Of a stretch of DNA of 64,000 nucleotides, positions 25,128 to 34,213 are shown one piece after another (the first letter of the stretch is position 1; the number at the start of each line of letters is the position of its first letter). The stretch spans positions 155,919 through 219,918 of the forward strand of contig NZ_JABAII010000011.1 of NCBI RefSeq assembly GCF_012641405.1, in the 5' to 3' direction. This DNA comes from Rhizobium sp. P40RR-XXII. Its GTDB lineage: Bacteria; Pseudomonadota; Alphaproteobacteria; Rhizobiales; Rhizobiaceae. The notes below the pieces were generated by a model. The model was given only the letters and a program-made list of their open reading frames with translations, made no database searches and had not been told where the DNA came from. Position numbers and translations under genes: made by a program.

Positions 25128-26996
25128 TCATCTGGGATAGATCTTGAGACCGTCAGCCACCGAATTGGCGACGTGTTCTCTGGTAATAACGCCAACGACG
25201 TCGGCTTCTCGCGGGACCCCGTGTCCACCAACAACCACGGCCATGAACGCGTTCCTGCGCCATATGCGCTGAATAACCTCGGAGGCGATCATTTCGGTCC
25301 CGACGATGGTAAAATCGCGGCTTGCGATGTCGCCGAGGCTTACGCCCGTATGCCGCTCCTCCAGGCCGCGTCGTAATCCCGTATTGATGCGTATGACACC
25401 AAACACATGGCCGCCCTTGATGACCACGACGTGGCGAAGACGCCCCTCATCCTCGTGCTGGCGCAGGAACTCATCGAAACTTTGCTCGGCTTGCAAGACC
25501 AGAATATCGCTGTCCATCACTTCGCGGGCATGACGCACGAGAAACATGTTGGCATGCAGTGCCTTGGGTATCGGCTGTCCCCGGCGGACCAGCTTAAGCG
25601 TGTAGATGTTCTCTCGAGAAAGCAGCCGCCGGACACCGACGCTCGTGGCAACCGCAAGGATCATCGGCATGACGATGTCATATTCCCGGGTCATTTCGAA
25701 TGTCATGGTGATGGCGGTCATCACCGCACCGGTGCCGCCGCCGACCATCGCGCCCATGCCGACCATGGCAAACGCCGGGATGCTGACCGGAAGCGGAATT
25801 CCGAGCATCTGAACGAGAGCCGCGAAGCCGCCGCCGATCGTTGCGCCCATGAAGAGCGATGGCGAGAAGATGCCACCGGAAGACCCCGCACCCAGACTGG
25901 TTGATGTCGCGATCAGCTTGCATGCGAACAGCAAGGCCAGGAGCGACAGAGATGTCATGTGCCCAACCAGAATGCTCTCGATCGTCGCGTACCCAACACC
26001 ATCGACATAGTATTCGCCGAGCGAGTCAAAGAGAACGTACATGAGAAGGCCGAGAATCCACATACCGAGGATATGGCGCGTGTAGCGGCCCGGGATTCTG
26101 TCGAAACAGTCTTCGGCCAAATGCAGGCCGCGAATGAAGGCTGCGGCCGCGACGCCGGTCAATCCGCCTAGCGCAGTATACAAAACCAGCAGAACAATCG
26201 CGCTTGCGTCCGTCGTCAGCGCCTGCAAGGGCGGAACCAGAAACGCGGGCTGCTGACCGATAAACCAACGCCCGACGAACGTTGCGGCTCCCGTGGCGAT
26301 TGCTACCGGCAGAAAGGTGCTGACGCTGACTTCCGGCATCATCAGCTCGATGGCAAACATGACGCCGCCGATCGGTGTATTGAACGTTGCCGCGATACCC
26401 GCGCCGGCGCCCGCCGCAACCATGACGATGCGCTGGCCGATCGGCATGCGAATGATCTGCCCAAGGGTCGATCCCAGTGCTGAGCCGATTTGGATGATGG
26501 GGCCTTCGCGGCCGACCGACGAGCCACTTCCAATCGCGACCGCAGAGGCTAGCGATTTCACAACAGCGACAATCGGCCGGATCCGGCCTTCGTGATGATA
26601 AATGGCGTTCATGACCTCCGGAACGCCGTGTCCCTTGGCCTCAGGTGCGAAGTTGCTGACGAGAAATGTTACGACAATTCCCCCAACGACCGGCGCGCCA
26701 ATAACGAATACACCCCATCGGCTGGGTGCGGTGAAGACGTTTGCATCATAGACGATTGATAAAGTGCCGTTGAAGAACAGGTTGTGTAGAAGCGCGATCA
26801 AATCGCGAAAGAGGACCGCCCCCAACCCCGTCACGATGCCCAGGCCGAGTGCCAGAGCCGACAGCAGAAGCAAGCTCAACGGCAAGTCTTCGCTATGCTC
26901 CCGCTCACCATTCTTTGAAACGCGTCGGATAAGGGCATTGTCGGTCGGCTGAACAGCCTTTCCATAATCAAGGTCCGGATTCTCTGCTTCGACCAT
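25128..26996 (-). CDS. ClC-family chloride channel/antiporter with CBS domains
   Basis: 622 residues. The ClC core (about 40-450) carries the selectivity motifs: a GHGVPE variant of GSGIP, SVGREGPIIQIG with the gating Glu, and AATFNTPIGGVMFAIE. A C-terminal pair of CBS domains (about 480-620, HVFGVIRINTGLRRGLEE and DVVGVITREHVA) probably senses nucleotides. ClC antiporters exchange Cl- for H+ and help in acid or osmotic stress. Operator site c is 88 bp upstream. A second, CBS-less ClC gene lies at 28.6 kb. Confidence 0.9.
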   Translation of the reverse strand: MVEAENPDLDYGKAVQPTDNALIRRVSKNGEREHSEDLPLSLLLLSALALGLGIVTGLGAVLFRDLIALLHNLFFNGTLSIVYDANVFTAPSRWGVFVIGAPVVGGIVVTFLVSNFAPEAKGHGVPEVMNAIYHHEGRIRPIVAVVKSLASAVAIGSGSSVGREGPIIQIGSALGSTLGQIIRMPIGQRIVMVAAGAGAGIAATFNTPIGGVMFAIELMMPEVSVSTFLPVAIATGAATFVGRWFIGQQPAFLVPPLQALTTDASAIVLLVLYTALGGLTGVAAAAFIRGLHLAEDCFDRIPGRYTRHILGMWILGLLMYVLFDSLGEYYVDGVGYATIESILVGHMTSLSLLALLFACKLIATSTSLGAGSSGGIFSPSLFMGATIGGGFAALVQMLGIPLPVSIPAFAMVGMGAMVGGGTGAVMTAITMTFEMTREYDIVMPMILAVATSVGVRRLLSRENIYTLKLVRRGQPIPKALHANMFLVRHAREVMDSDILVLQAEQSFDEFLRQHEDEGRLRHVVVIKGGHVFGVIRINTGLRRGLEERHTGVSLGDIASRDFTIVGTEMIASEVIQRIWRRNAFMAVVVGGHGVPREADVVGVITREHVANSVADGLKIYPR

Positions 26997-27084
26997 GGGG
27001 CGTGCCTTTTGGTGGACTGCGCGGTTTGTCGTTTCGAGGCCGATGCAAACCTATGTGCCGATAGGTGGATCATCGGCATGCATA

Positions 27085-27103
27085 TATATCATGACATGAC
27101 ATA
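27085..27103. promoter_or_regulatory. MarR-type operator candidate, site c
   Basis: TATATCA-TGACA-TGACATA, one mismatch, between the divergent ClC gene (start 26996) and the IalB-like gene (start 27252). It could control either or both. Confidence 0.7.
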
Positions 27104-27251
27104 AAATTCGAGCTATGAAAAGCCACCGATTCGCTTCGGCGGATCGGGTCCAAATCAATCTTGAAGGAAATTGTCCGCGGCGAGCCACGCACCGGATATG
27201 CGCGTGCTAGCTCGGGCCGGACCTCCTTGACAGAGGAAATGATAGGAAACG

Positions 27252-27749
27252 ATGACTGTCAAAATTCTTGCAGCCTCTCTCGTGCTCACCATGTCCGCAA
27301 TCACCGCAGCTCACGCGGCAGCACCCGTCCGGATGGACCAGTTCGGAGCATGGGGTGCGTTTTCGTATAAATCAGGTGGCGATACGAGTTGCTATATCCT
27401 GTCGACGCCGACGGTCCAGATGCCCGCCAATGTGGATCATGGCGACAATTTCTTCATGATCGCGCATTCACCGGGAAAGGACTACGTCCCGGAGGCAATG
27501 GCGGGTTACGATCTCAGGCAAGGTGCGCCAATGACGGCCGTGATTGGCGGCAAAGCCTTTGCGATGTTCACCCAGGACAGGCACGGCTGGGTTCAGAACG
27601 AAGCTGACCAGCCGTCCATGATCCAGGCGCTGAAGTCGGGCGACAAATTGGAACTGCATGCCACTTCGAAGCGGGGAACCGCCACCAGCTATTCCTATTC
27701 CCTCTCAGGCATCACCGCCGCGTTGAAACGGATCAGCGCCTGCAATTAA
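27252..27749 (+). CDS. IalB-family (invasion-associated locus B) exported protein
   Basis: 165 residues. Signal peptide MTVKILAASLVLTMSAITAA with likely cleavage after AHA. The mature part has the IalB fold signature: FGAWGAFSY, SCYILSTP, GGKAFAMFTQD and the C-terminal KRISACN. Two conserved cysteines (about 47 and 164). IalB proteins are periplasmic or envelope proteins of Rhizobiales; molecular role uncertain. Operator site c lies 148 bp upstream, so it may belong to the MarR regulon. Confidence 0.85.
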   Translation: MTVKILAASLVLTMSAITAAHAAAPVRMDQFGAWGAFSYKSGGDTSCYILSTPTVQMPANVDHGDNFFMIAHSPGKDYVPEAMAGYDLRQGAPMTAVIGGKAFAMFTQDRHGWVQNEADQPSMIQALKSGDKLELHATSKRGTATSYSYSLSGITAALKRISACN

Positions 27750-27851
27750 CGTCTAGTAATTTCTCTCACTGGACAACTGCCCGGGGGCTGATTGTGGCGT
27801 TTGCCTCACTTAGGCCGGCACAAACATGATCCGCTACGCCCGTGCATCTAA

Positions 27852-27899
27852 CGGAGCCCAGACCTCGATCGCTATCATGTCACGCAGGTCTGGGCTCCG
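27852..27899. repeat. Perfect 14-bp inverted repeat, 20-bp loop
   Basis: CGGAGCCCAGACCT (27852-27865) pairs perfectly with AGGTCTGGGCTCCG (27886-27899). No T-run follows, so it is not a standard terminator. It could be a transcript-end structure, an IS scar or a repeat element. Confidence 0.8.
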
Positions 27900-27989
27900 A
27901 GCCGACGGGCTCGCATTAAGCTGGCGCACCGAGAATCCAAACACGCAAGAAACGGCCCCAAATCGGTCTGCTGCCGACGGGGCGATTAA

Positions 27990-28018
27990 CGAGATCACCC
28001 TAGACCTTGGTGATCTCG
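27990..28018 (+). terminator. Hairpin followed by T-rich tract, possible terminator
   Basis: CGAGATCACC and GGTGATCTCG form a 10-bp stem with a 9-nt loop, followed by ccgtattttt. It could end transcription coming rightward from the IalB-like gene, 240 bp upstream. Confidence 0.45.
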
Positions 28019-28288
28019 CCGTATTTTTGATGGCTTTCTGCCATCGGGCCATAGAATCGCATCAGAAGACCAAGTGCAGTCAGCACGATGAGAAACGCGC
28101 ATACTAAAAACATTATTCTGCGCGTGATCTTGCCTGTCATGAACGATCATCCACTTCCATTGAACAAAACCATCAACTGAAAGCCGCTGAGGGCTTTAAT
28201 ATTGTATTTTCAGTTTCATCTTCAGAACGAGAGATGCTAAGTTGCGCGAAGATGACAATCTATGATTGCTTCTTCACAGGGCGAAAGA

Positions 28289-28579
28289 CTATTCGATCTT
28301 GTCATCGAGAATCTTGTTTCTATCGACCTTTACGATAACTTTTTCGGGACGCTCTCCTTCCTTATCCAGGAGAAAGATAACTATGCATTTATCCTTGGTT
28401 GAGCGAAAGGACAGGAGCCGGCCTTTTGTTTTGATCAGAACCTTCTCTACGACATCCACGCAATCGAGCGGTTGATCCGAAACGAAAGTCGGCTGGGGCG
28501 CTTCAACGTGCAACGAGATCGCAGCGACTGGGCAGATCACGGTTGCAGTCCAGAATGAGGTCATATCGTTGAGCTCCAT
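28289..28579 (-). CDS. Small exported protein of unknown function
   Basis: 96 residues. The N-terminal stretch TSFWTATVICPVAAISLHVEA looks like a short signal peptide, probably from an internal Met (MTSFW) at about residue 6. The mature part has two conserved-looking cysteines (LDCVDVVEKV, KDKCIVIF) with alternating strands (KGRLLSF, EKVIVKVDR). Similar small exported proteins occur in rhizobia. It may be PepSY-like but I cannot show it. Confidence 0.5.
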   Translation of the reverse strand: MELNDMTSFWTATVICPVAAISLHVEAPQPTFVSDQPLDCVDVVEKVLIKTKGRLLSFRSTKDKCIVIFLLDKEGERPEKVIVKVDRNKILDDKIE

Positions 28580-28641
28580 TCCCGAGGTGCGTTGACACTT
28601 GTCGTTTGCAGGGCCTTGCTCGACAGCCCCTTCCGAGCCAA

Positions 28642-29994
28642 CTAGGTGTGGGACATATTTCTTTCCGTGCTACGCCGGGCGCGGATCGCCGCTGCGATGA
28701 AGACGCGCGACAGGCCGTGATAGAGCGGCTCGCGCGACAGCAGCCGCGACGTCACATAGCCGATCATCGACACTGCCATGATCGGGATGACGGCCTGATG
28801 ATCGCCCGTCATTTCCAGGATGATGACGAAGGCGGTCATCGGCGCCTGAACCACGCCGGCGAAATAGCCTGCCATGCCGAGAATTGCCGCAAGCGCCACA
28901 CCGCCGCCGACCAGCGTGCCGACCGTGCTGCCGAAACCGGCGCCTACGGCAAGCGACGGCGCAAAGATGCCGCCGGGAATGCCCGAGATCATCGACAGGA
29001 AGCTCGCCAGCAGTTTTTCGAGGAAGAAGAGTGCGGGCAGGGCATGCCCTTCGACCGCGCTGCGGGCCTGCTCGTAGCCGGTGCCGAAGGTCTGGCCGCC
29101 AGAGAGCACGCCGACGGCGGCAACGACAAGGCCGCAGAGGCCGGCAAGGATCAGCATGCGCTTGAGCGGCTGCGGCTGTGCCCAGCGGCGGATGCGGATG
29201 CCGGCATAGAGTGCCAGCCCGCTGAAGGTAGCGCCGAGCGCGCCGCCGCCGACACCACAGATCAGCATGACGATCCAATCCCGAAACATCATTGGGGCGG
29301 CATCGGCCGTGCCGAAATAGTTGTAGCTGCCGGAAAGGCCGAGTGCGGCAAGGCCGGAAAGAATGACGGCGGTCAGAACGAGGCCATTGGCGCGGGATTC
29401 ATAGGTGCGGCTCATCTCCTCGATGGCAAAGACGATGCCGGCAAGCGGTGTGTTGAAGGCGGCGGCGATACCGGCGGCGGAACCTGCAAGGATAAGCCCC
29501 TTTGCCTGCGCCATGCCACCGAAGCGGGCAACCGCCAGCATGAATGAGGCACCGACCTGCACCGTCGGCCCCTCGCGGCCGATGGAGGCGCCGCTCAGAA
29601 GCCCCAATATGGTCAGCACGATCTTGCCGAAAGCCAGCCGCAGCGAGAGCAGCTTCGTGCGATCCTCGTCATGATGCAGATGCCGCGCAGCGATCGCCTG
29701 CGGAATGCCGCTCCCTTGCGAATTGGGAAACAGGGTCGCGGCGAGATAGGCTGATAGCACGAAGCCGAGCGGCGTCAGCAGCAGCGGCAGCAGCCACATC
29801 CATTCACCCGATTGAGTCACACCGGTAAAGGCGCACTGCGCCAGATCGGCAAGCTTGGCAAAGCCGACGCTGATCACGCCGATCGCCAACGCGCCCGTCC
29901 AGAAGACCAAACGCGGCCGCCAGAGATTGAAAGAGCCCCAGATGACACGGGAACGACGGATTAATTTCGGTCTGCGGAAGTGCGATGACATCAT
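28642..29994 (-). CDS. ClC-family chloride channel/antiporter without CBS domains
   Basis: 450 residues from ATG 29994 (MMSSHFRRPK); a TTG at 30021 would lie only 13 bp from operator site d. Motifs: GSGIPQ, SIGREGPTVQVG with gating Glu, AAFNTPLAGIVFAIEE. Only the membrane part is present. Second ClC gene within 4 kb, both with the same operator upstream, suggesting co-control by the MarR-type regulator. Likely Cl-/H+ exchange. Confidence 0.88.
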   Translation of the reverse strand: MMSSHFRRPKLIRRSRVIWGSFNLWRPRLVFWTGALAIGVISVGFAKLADLAQCAFTGVTQSGEWMWLLPLLLTPLGFVLSAYLAATLFPNSQGSGIPQAIAARHLHHDEDRTKLLSLRLAFGKIVLTILGLLSGASIGREGPTVQVGASFMLAVARFGGMAQAKGLILAGSAAGIAAAFNTPLAGIVFAIEEMSRTYESRANGLVLTAVILSGLAALGLSGSYNYFGTADAAPMMFRDWIVMLICGVGGGALGATFSGLALYAGIRIRRWAQPQPLKRMLILAGLCGLVVAAVGVLSGGQTFGTGYEQARSAVEGHALPALFFLEKLLASFLSMISGIPGGIFAPSLAVGAGFGSTVGTLVGGGVALAAILGMAGYFAGVVQAPMTAFVIILEMTGDHQAVIPIMAVSMIGYVTSRLLSREPLYHGLSRVFIAAAIRARRSTERNMSHT

Positions 29995-30033
29995 TTGCTC
30001 AAGGAAATATGGAAGCGGCAACTGCCGGTGCTA

Positions 30034-30052
30034 TATGTCACGAAGTGATATA
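30034..30052. promoter_or_regulatory. MarR-type operator candidate, site d
   Basis: TATGTCA-CGAAG-TGATATA, one mismatch, 40 bp before ATG 29994 of the second ClC gene, nearly the same offset as site a from its gene. Confidence 0.7.
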
Positions 30053-30237
30053 AAATACGAGACTTTATTGACGTGCCGAATTCGGATCAGAGCAATCAGG
30101 ACGCAACGTTACCCGATTGAGGAGACTGAAGACGAAGCCAAGCGATATCGCCTTGTCCACGCTTGACGGGCAGCAGCGACATGTAGGTTGAATATCACGG
30201 CTACCGTGCGCGCTTGCCAGTCGTGGTGTGCGTAAAA

Positions 30238-30256
30238 TATATCGTCTCGAGACATA
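30238..30256. promoter_or_regulatory. MarR-type operator candidate, site e (autoregulatory)
   Basis: TATATCG-TCTCG-AGACATA, with an inner perfect GTCTCGAGAC palindrome, ending 11 bp before the marR start. Its position over the likely promoter and start region fits autorepression. Confidence 0.7.
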
Positions 30257-30267
30257 TATAGGAAAGA

Positions 30268-30744
30268 ATGCGCATGCGCTCCGACAAGCGGCCAAGACGA
30301 TCTCATAAACGGGTATTCGAGGTGAACGAGCCTCTGGATCCCGACGTATATCAAGGTCTTGCCGGCGTGCGGCTTGCCATGAGGCGGTTTCTTTCCTTCA
30401 GCGAGGCAGCACTTTCCGAAGTGGGCGTGACGTCGCAGCAATATCAGGCCTTGCTGGTGATCAAGGTTGCCCCGACGGGCCGGGTCATGATGCGGGAGCT
30501 CGCCGAACAGATGCTGTTGCAACACAACGGCGCGGTTCAGCTGGTAAACCGGCTGGAGGCCGCAGGCCTCGCGATCCGCATACCGTCCGAGGAAGACAAG
30601 CGCAGCGTCTTGATCGGCCTCACTGAGATTGGCGAAGAGTTGCTTGAGCGATTAGCGGCGATCCATCTGAAAGGCATGTTCGAGAATGAGGAACTGCTGG
30701 TTGAATCCTTAAGGCGGCTTCGGCGCCTGTCGCGATCCGATTGA
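30268..30744 (+). CDS. MarR-family transcriptional regulator
   Basis: 158 residues, AGGAAAGA before the start. The winged-helix DNA-binding domain spans about residues 55-125: SQQYQALLVIKV, MMRELAEQMLLQHNGAVQLV (recognition helix), then the wing EEDKRSVLIGLTEIG. MarR proteins are dimers binding palindromes and releasing them on ligand binding or thiol oxidation; no Cys is present here, so a ligand is likelier. Site e sits directly upstream, and five related sites flank genes within 7 kb, so I infer it controls this block. Confidence 0.88.
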   Translation: MRMRSDKRPRRSHKRVFEVNEPLDPDVYQGLAGVRLAMRRFLSFSEAALSEVGVTSQQYQALLVIKVAPTGRVMMRELAEQMLLQHNGAVQLVNRLEAAGLAIRIPSEEDKRSVLIGLTEIGEELLERLAAIHLKGMFENEELLVESLRRLRRLSRSD

Positions 30745-30831
30745 TCAGCGCCAAATCCGCTCTTGGCCGAACGGGTCCAACCGCGGCCGGCACCAGAGCG
30801 CAGTCCATGACGCAAGATGGCCCGAAGCACA

Positions 30832-31131
30832 CTATTGTTTCACCTTGCGGTCCTCCAGCGCGCGGCAGACTTCCTCCATCATGATGTGCGCAGCATTCAT
30901 CACGGCCGGGGAGAGCGATTTGCCGCGGCGTGCATCCCGCCCGGCTTCGATCAACCCTTTGAGTTCAGCCATGTTTTCGAGGAGACTGGACAGCCTGTGC
31001 TGCAACTCGGCCGGCAGCTCGCCAGCCCTGGCGATTTCCATCTGATCGTGTCCATCTGGAATCCCATGATGTTGCAGCAACTGCTCGAGGCGCAATGAAA
31101 GAAGGCTGAGAGATTCGCGCGTCGCATCCAT
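30832..31131 (-). CDS. Small helical protein of unknown function
   Basis: 99 residues, predicted mainly helical and rich in Leu/Glu/Ala (SLLSLRLEQLLQHHG, LQHRLSSLLENMAELKGLI, NAAHIMMEEVCRALED). No domain recognised. It is 13 bp downstream of the response-regulator gene on the same strand, so the two may form an operon. Confidence 0.5.
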   Translation of the reverse strand: MDATRESLSLLSLRLEQLLQHHGIPDGHDQMEIARAGELPAELQHRLSSLLENMAELKGLIEAGRDARRGKSLSPAVMNAAHIMMEEVCRALEDRKVKQ

Positions 31132-31144
31132 GATGCTGGCCTTC

Positions 31145-31558
31145 CTAAAGCGGGCCGCGTCTGTCGCACGTAAACAGGCGTAGTGCTGGGGGATGAGCTA
31201 CCAGTTGATGCTTGTAAGTCGACATAAACTCAAGCACCTGCTTGATTGTCGCCGGTTGCGCGGGCTTGGAGATGACGCCGATCACCCCGAAAATGCCATC
31301 GGCAACAACCTCCGGATTGGCCGTCACCATGACGACGGAGATACCGAATTCGCCGGCCAGAAACTGCCCGATGCGCGGCCCGGTCGCGCCGTCTACGAGG
31401 TTAACATCGACAAGGGCGAGATCCGAATGTGGCGCCAGCCGTTTTGCGCTATCGAAGCTGTTGGCTATTCCGGACGTCACATATCCCAGATCATGTATCA
31501 TATGCTGGAGATCGATTGCGATGAGCGGATCATCCTCAACAATCAGCACGCGTTGCAT
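31145..31558 (-). CDS. Single-domain response regulator
   Basis: 137 residues consisting of one receiver domain. VLIVEDDPLIAIDL gives the acidic pocket, Asp in LALVDVNLVDG (about 51) is the phosphoacceptor, VMVTANP supplies the Thr and ISKPAQP the Lys. No output domain, like CheY-type or Rhizobiales stress receivers. No histidine kinase is adjacent. Operator site f is 178 bp upstream. Confidence 0.88.
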   Translation of the reverse strand: MQRVLIVEDDPLIAIDLQHMIHDLGYVTSGIANSFDSAKRLAPHSDLALVDVNLVDGATGPRIGQFLAGEFGISVVMVTANPEVVADGIFGVIGVISKPAQPATIKQVLEFMSTYKHQLVAHPPALRLFTCDRRGPL

Positions 31559-32102
31559 TTTTCCTTACCCCACCCTCTATCGCAGATTTGCTACCCTTTA
31601 TGCGCCCACGTGCGATCGGCATCGCTATCCACGTCTCACCACCCGGCCGAAGCAATGAAATAGCGTCACAAGATCCCCGAAATTTTCCATATATTCATCC
31701 CCTATTCAGAATCGCTAAAAATCACTTTAGTTCAAAATATCATGATATGATACAAAGTGCGAGAAGAAAGCGGTCAAGCAGCTGCCTGCGAACACGTGCT
31801 ATTCCGAACCCATCAGCCAACCAATCAAGCGGAATTCCCGATTCACAGATTGCGAATTAAATATCTGTTTCTCATGGATATATTTCCTATTTTGCGCTTG
31901 GTTTGCTGGGGCCGCCTCCAAACCATAGCTCCCCTTCAGAGTTGCCACGACCTGTCAGAAGCTCGCTGGCAGCGAGCCATCACATTAAGAAGATTTAATG
32001 TCGTTGCCCGATTGTTGTCACAATCGCGCCGGATCGTTTCAGCATCTCGGCGCGTCAATAACAGCCGAGCCAGCGTGCCACTATTGATTTGGGAGTGATG
32101 CG
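31559..32102. other. Gene-free stretch between divergent genes
   Basis: 544 bp. Contains operator-like site f at 31736-31754 in an AT-rich tract (31670-31760) that probably holds a promoter. The rest shows no credible ORF. Confidence 0.5.
31736..31754. promoter_or_regulatory. MarR-type operator candidate, site f (weakest)
   Basis: AATATCA-TGATA-TGATACA, two mismatches from the consensus, in the 544-bp divergent gap. It is closer to the response-regulator gene (178 bp) than to the NEW3 gene (349 bp). Confidence 0.5.
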
Positions 32103-33284
32103 ATGAGTCGCTTTCGTCATTTTCTGCCGGCCTTATTGCTTGCCGGCGGGATGGTTTCGTATGCCTCCATGGTCTCGGCGCAGACGGCGCCAACCAAGCC
32201 CACAGGCTTGTGGCTGACGACGGATTTTCCGGTTCTGACCGAACGTATCGGTGAAGATACCAGCCTCTCCTTGACCCTTTCCAGCTCCAATCTGCCTCCG
32301 GCTCGCGTTGCCTTTTCCGTCAACGGCCTCCCGGAGAGCTGGAAGTGGGAACTGGATGGCGGAGGAAGGCCTGTTAGCGCGGCGATTGTGGGCGCCGACG
32401 ACAGCAAGAGGCTGACCCTGAAGATTACTGCGCCCGAAAACACCAAGCCGGGAACCTATAATTTCACCGTTCGCGGCACATCCGATACGAATGAAGCTCT
32501 GCAATTGCCGATTTCCATGACACTGGCTGCCGCGGAACCGGACAAGGTGACGCTGACGCCGAGTTTGCCGGCGCTACGAGGAACGCCGCATTCGAATTTC
32601 GACTTCGATGTCGCCATCAAGAACGACAGTCAGGAAAACCAGACCCTCAATCTCGTGTCGGACGCTCCGTCCGGCTTTGCCGCCACGTTCAAAGAGCAAT
32701 ATGGCAGCCAGGAGCTGACCAGCCTTCCCTTCAAGCCCGGCGAAACCAAGACCGTAAAGGTTTCAGTCAAGCCGCCGCAGAATGTTGCGGCCGGCAAGTA
32801 TCGGGTCATGGTTGAAGCATCCAGCCCGAAGGTAGAGGGCAAGACGCAGCTGGTGCTCGATGTCACCGGTGAACCGTCGATATCTCTATCTGGCCCGGAT
32901 GGCCGGCTTTCCGGCAGGGCGGTGGCCGGCAGGGAGCAGGTGTTCAACTTTACCATCAACAATTCCGGCACGGCGCCTGCCAACGATGTCAAGCTTTCGG
33001 CAAGTACTCCCAGTGGCTGGAATGTTGAGCTCGACCCGAAGACGCTCGATGCCATCGCACCCGGCGCGCAGCAGACGGTCGCTGTCCACATGACGCCATC
33101 GAACAACGCGATTGCTGGCGATTACATGGTCAGCATAAGGGCAGATGGTAACGGCGTATCCGACAATGCGGGCTTCCGTGTCACCGTGACGACGTCAACC
33201 ATCTGGGGCGCTGCAGGTCTCGGCGTCATCGGCGCCGCCGTGATCGTACTCGCCATGGCCGTGACAAGGTATGGACGCAGATGA
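32103..33284 (+). CDS. Exported NEW3-domain protein with C-terminal membrane anchor
   Basis: 393 residues. Signal peptide FLPALLLAGGMVSYASMVSA, then immunoglobulin-like NEW3 repeats (about 35-360; PGTYNFTVRG, AAGKYRVMVEAS, AGDYMVSIRADG recur at similar spacing), and a C-terminal transmembrane helix IWGAAGLGVIGAAVIVLAMA with a basic tail. Probably a periplasm-facing partner of the ABC transporter encoded next; stop and start overlap as ATGA. Substrate unknown. Confidence 0.82.
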   Translation: MSRFRHFLPALLLAGGMVSYASMVSAQTAPTKPTGLWLTTDFPVLTERIGEDTSLSLTLSSSNLPPARVAFSVNGLPESWKWELDGGGRPVSAAIVGADDSKRLTLKITAPENTKPGTYNFTVRGTSDTNEALQLPISMTLAAAEPDKVTLTPSLPALRGTPHSNFDFDVAIKNDSQENQTLNLVSDAPSGFAATFKEQYGSQELTSLPFKPGETKTVKVSVKPPQNVAAGKYRVMVEASSPKVEGKTQLVLDVTGEPSISLSGPDGRLSGRAVAGREQVFNFTINNSGTAPANDVKLSASTPSGWNVELDPKTLDAIAPGAQQTVAVHMTPSNNAIAGDYMVSIRADGNGVSDNAGFRVTVTTSTIWGAAGLGVIGAAVIVLAMAVTRYGRR

Positions 33285-34213
33285 GTGCGCCGGTCATCGA
33301 GGCTGCGGGCCTCACCAAACGCTACGGCCGCTTAGTCGCCGTCGAAGGACTCGACCTGGTCGTCAACAAGGGAGAGATCTTCGGCTTGCTCGGGCCAAAC
33401 GGCTCCGGCAAGACGACGACGATCCTGCTTCTGCTCGGCCTGACCGAACCCGACGGTGGTAGCGTACGCGTGCTGGGTCATGATCCCTTGCGAGAGCCGC
33501 TGGAGGTCAAGCGCAGGGTCGGCTACTTGCCCGATGCAGTCGGATTCTACGATAGCATGAGCGCGTGGGAGAACCTGCGTTACACGATGCGCCTCGCCGG
33601 CATTGCCGACGCAAAGGAGCGCATTGCGAGCGCGTTGGCGCGCGTGCGCCTCACCGAGGTTGCCGATCGACGCGTATCGACGTTTTCCCGCGGCATGCGA
33701 CAGCGGCTCGGTATTGCCGATCTGCTGGCCAAGGGAAGCGAACTGGCCATTCTCGATGAACCAACATCCGGTCTTGATCCGCAATCGACCCAGGAGTTGC
33801 TCGACCTCATCGTGCAGCTCGCTGGCGAAGGCATGACGATCGTACTGTCCTCGCACCTTCTATCGATGGTCCAGGCTATCTGTTCCCGGGTGGCTTTGTT
33901 CCATCGCGGTAGGATCGGGTTAGTTGGCCGTGTTACGGATCTCGCCAGCCAAGTTCTGGGTGGTTCGTACATCATCGAGGTCGAAGCGGACGGGTGTGAC
34001 GCTGCCAAAATACTAGCGGAAATTCCACAGATTACGCGGGTGACGGCCATCGCATCTGATGTCACCCGCGTCGACGCGAAGATCGATATTCGCGCCGAAA
34101 TCGCGAGCCGGATCGTTGCTGCCGACGGTCGTCTCAAGCGATTGTCAATGGATCGCTCAAGCCTTGATGAAGTCTATGTGCGCTATTTTGAACAGGTGGA
34201 TCATGCGGCGTGA
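33281..34213 (+). CDS. ABC transporter ATP-binding protein
   Basis: 310 residues. Walker A GPNGSGKTTT (about 39-48), signature FSRGMRQRLG (about 134), Walker B LAILDEPTSGLD (about 153-164), switch His in SSHLL. The last ~90 residues form the extra domain found in ABC-2 type exporters such as NosF-like ATPases. Coupled by ATGA to the NEW3 gene and by an 11-bp overlap to the permease gene. Confidence 0.93.
   Translation: MSAPVIEAAGLTKRYGRLVAVEGLDLVVNKGEIFGLLGPNGSGKTTTILLLLGLTEPDGGSVRVLGHDPLREPLEVKRRVGYLPDAVGFYDSMSAWENLRYTMRLAGIADAKERIASALARVRLTEVADRRVSTFSRGMRQRLGIADLLAKGSELAILDEPTSGLDPQSTQELLDLIVQLAGEGMTIVLSSHLLSMVQAICSRVALFHRGRIGLVGRVTDLASQVLGGSYIIEVEADGCDAAKILAEIPQITRVTAIASDVTRVDAKIDIRAEIASRIVAADGRLKRLSMDRSSLDEVYVRYFEQVDHAA

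Larger units (their letters stand above)
27750..28288. other. Gene-free stretch with two hairpins
   Basis: 539 bp between the IalB-like gene and the small exported protein. No credible gene. It holds the long inverted repeat at 27852-27899 and a hairpin at 27990-28018; 28085-28260 is AT-richer and shows nothing I can name. Confidence 0.5.

Noticed and set aside
28606..29547. 313-codon frame antisense to the second ClC gene
   Set aside because: Repetitive Ala/Gly/Asp translation typical of an antisense shadow.
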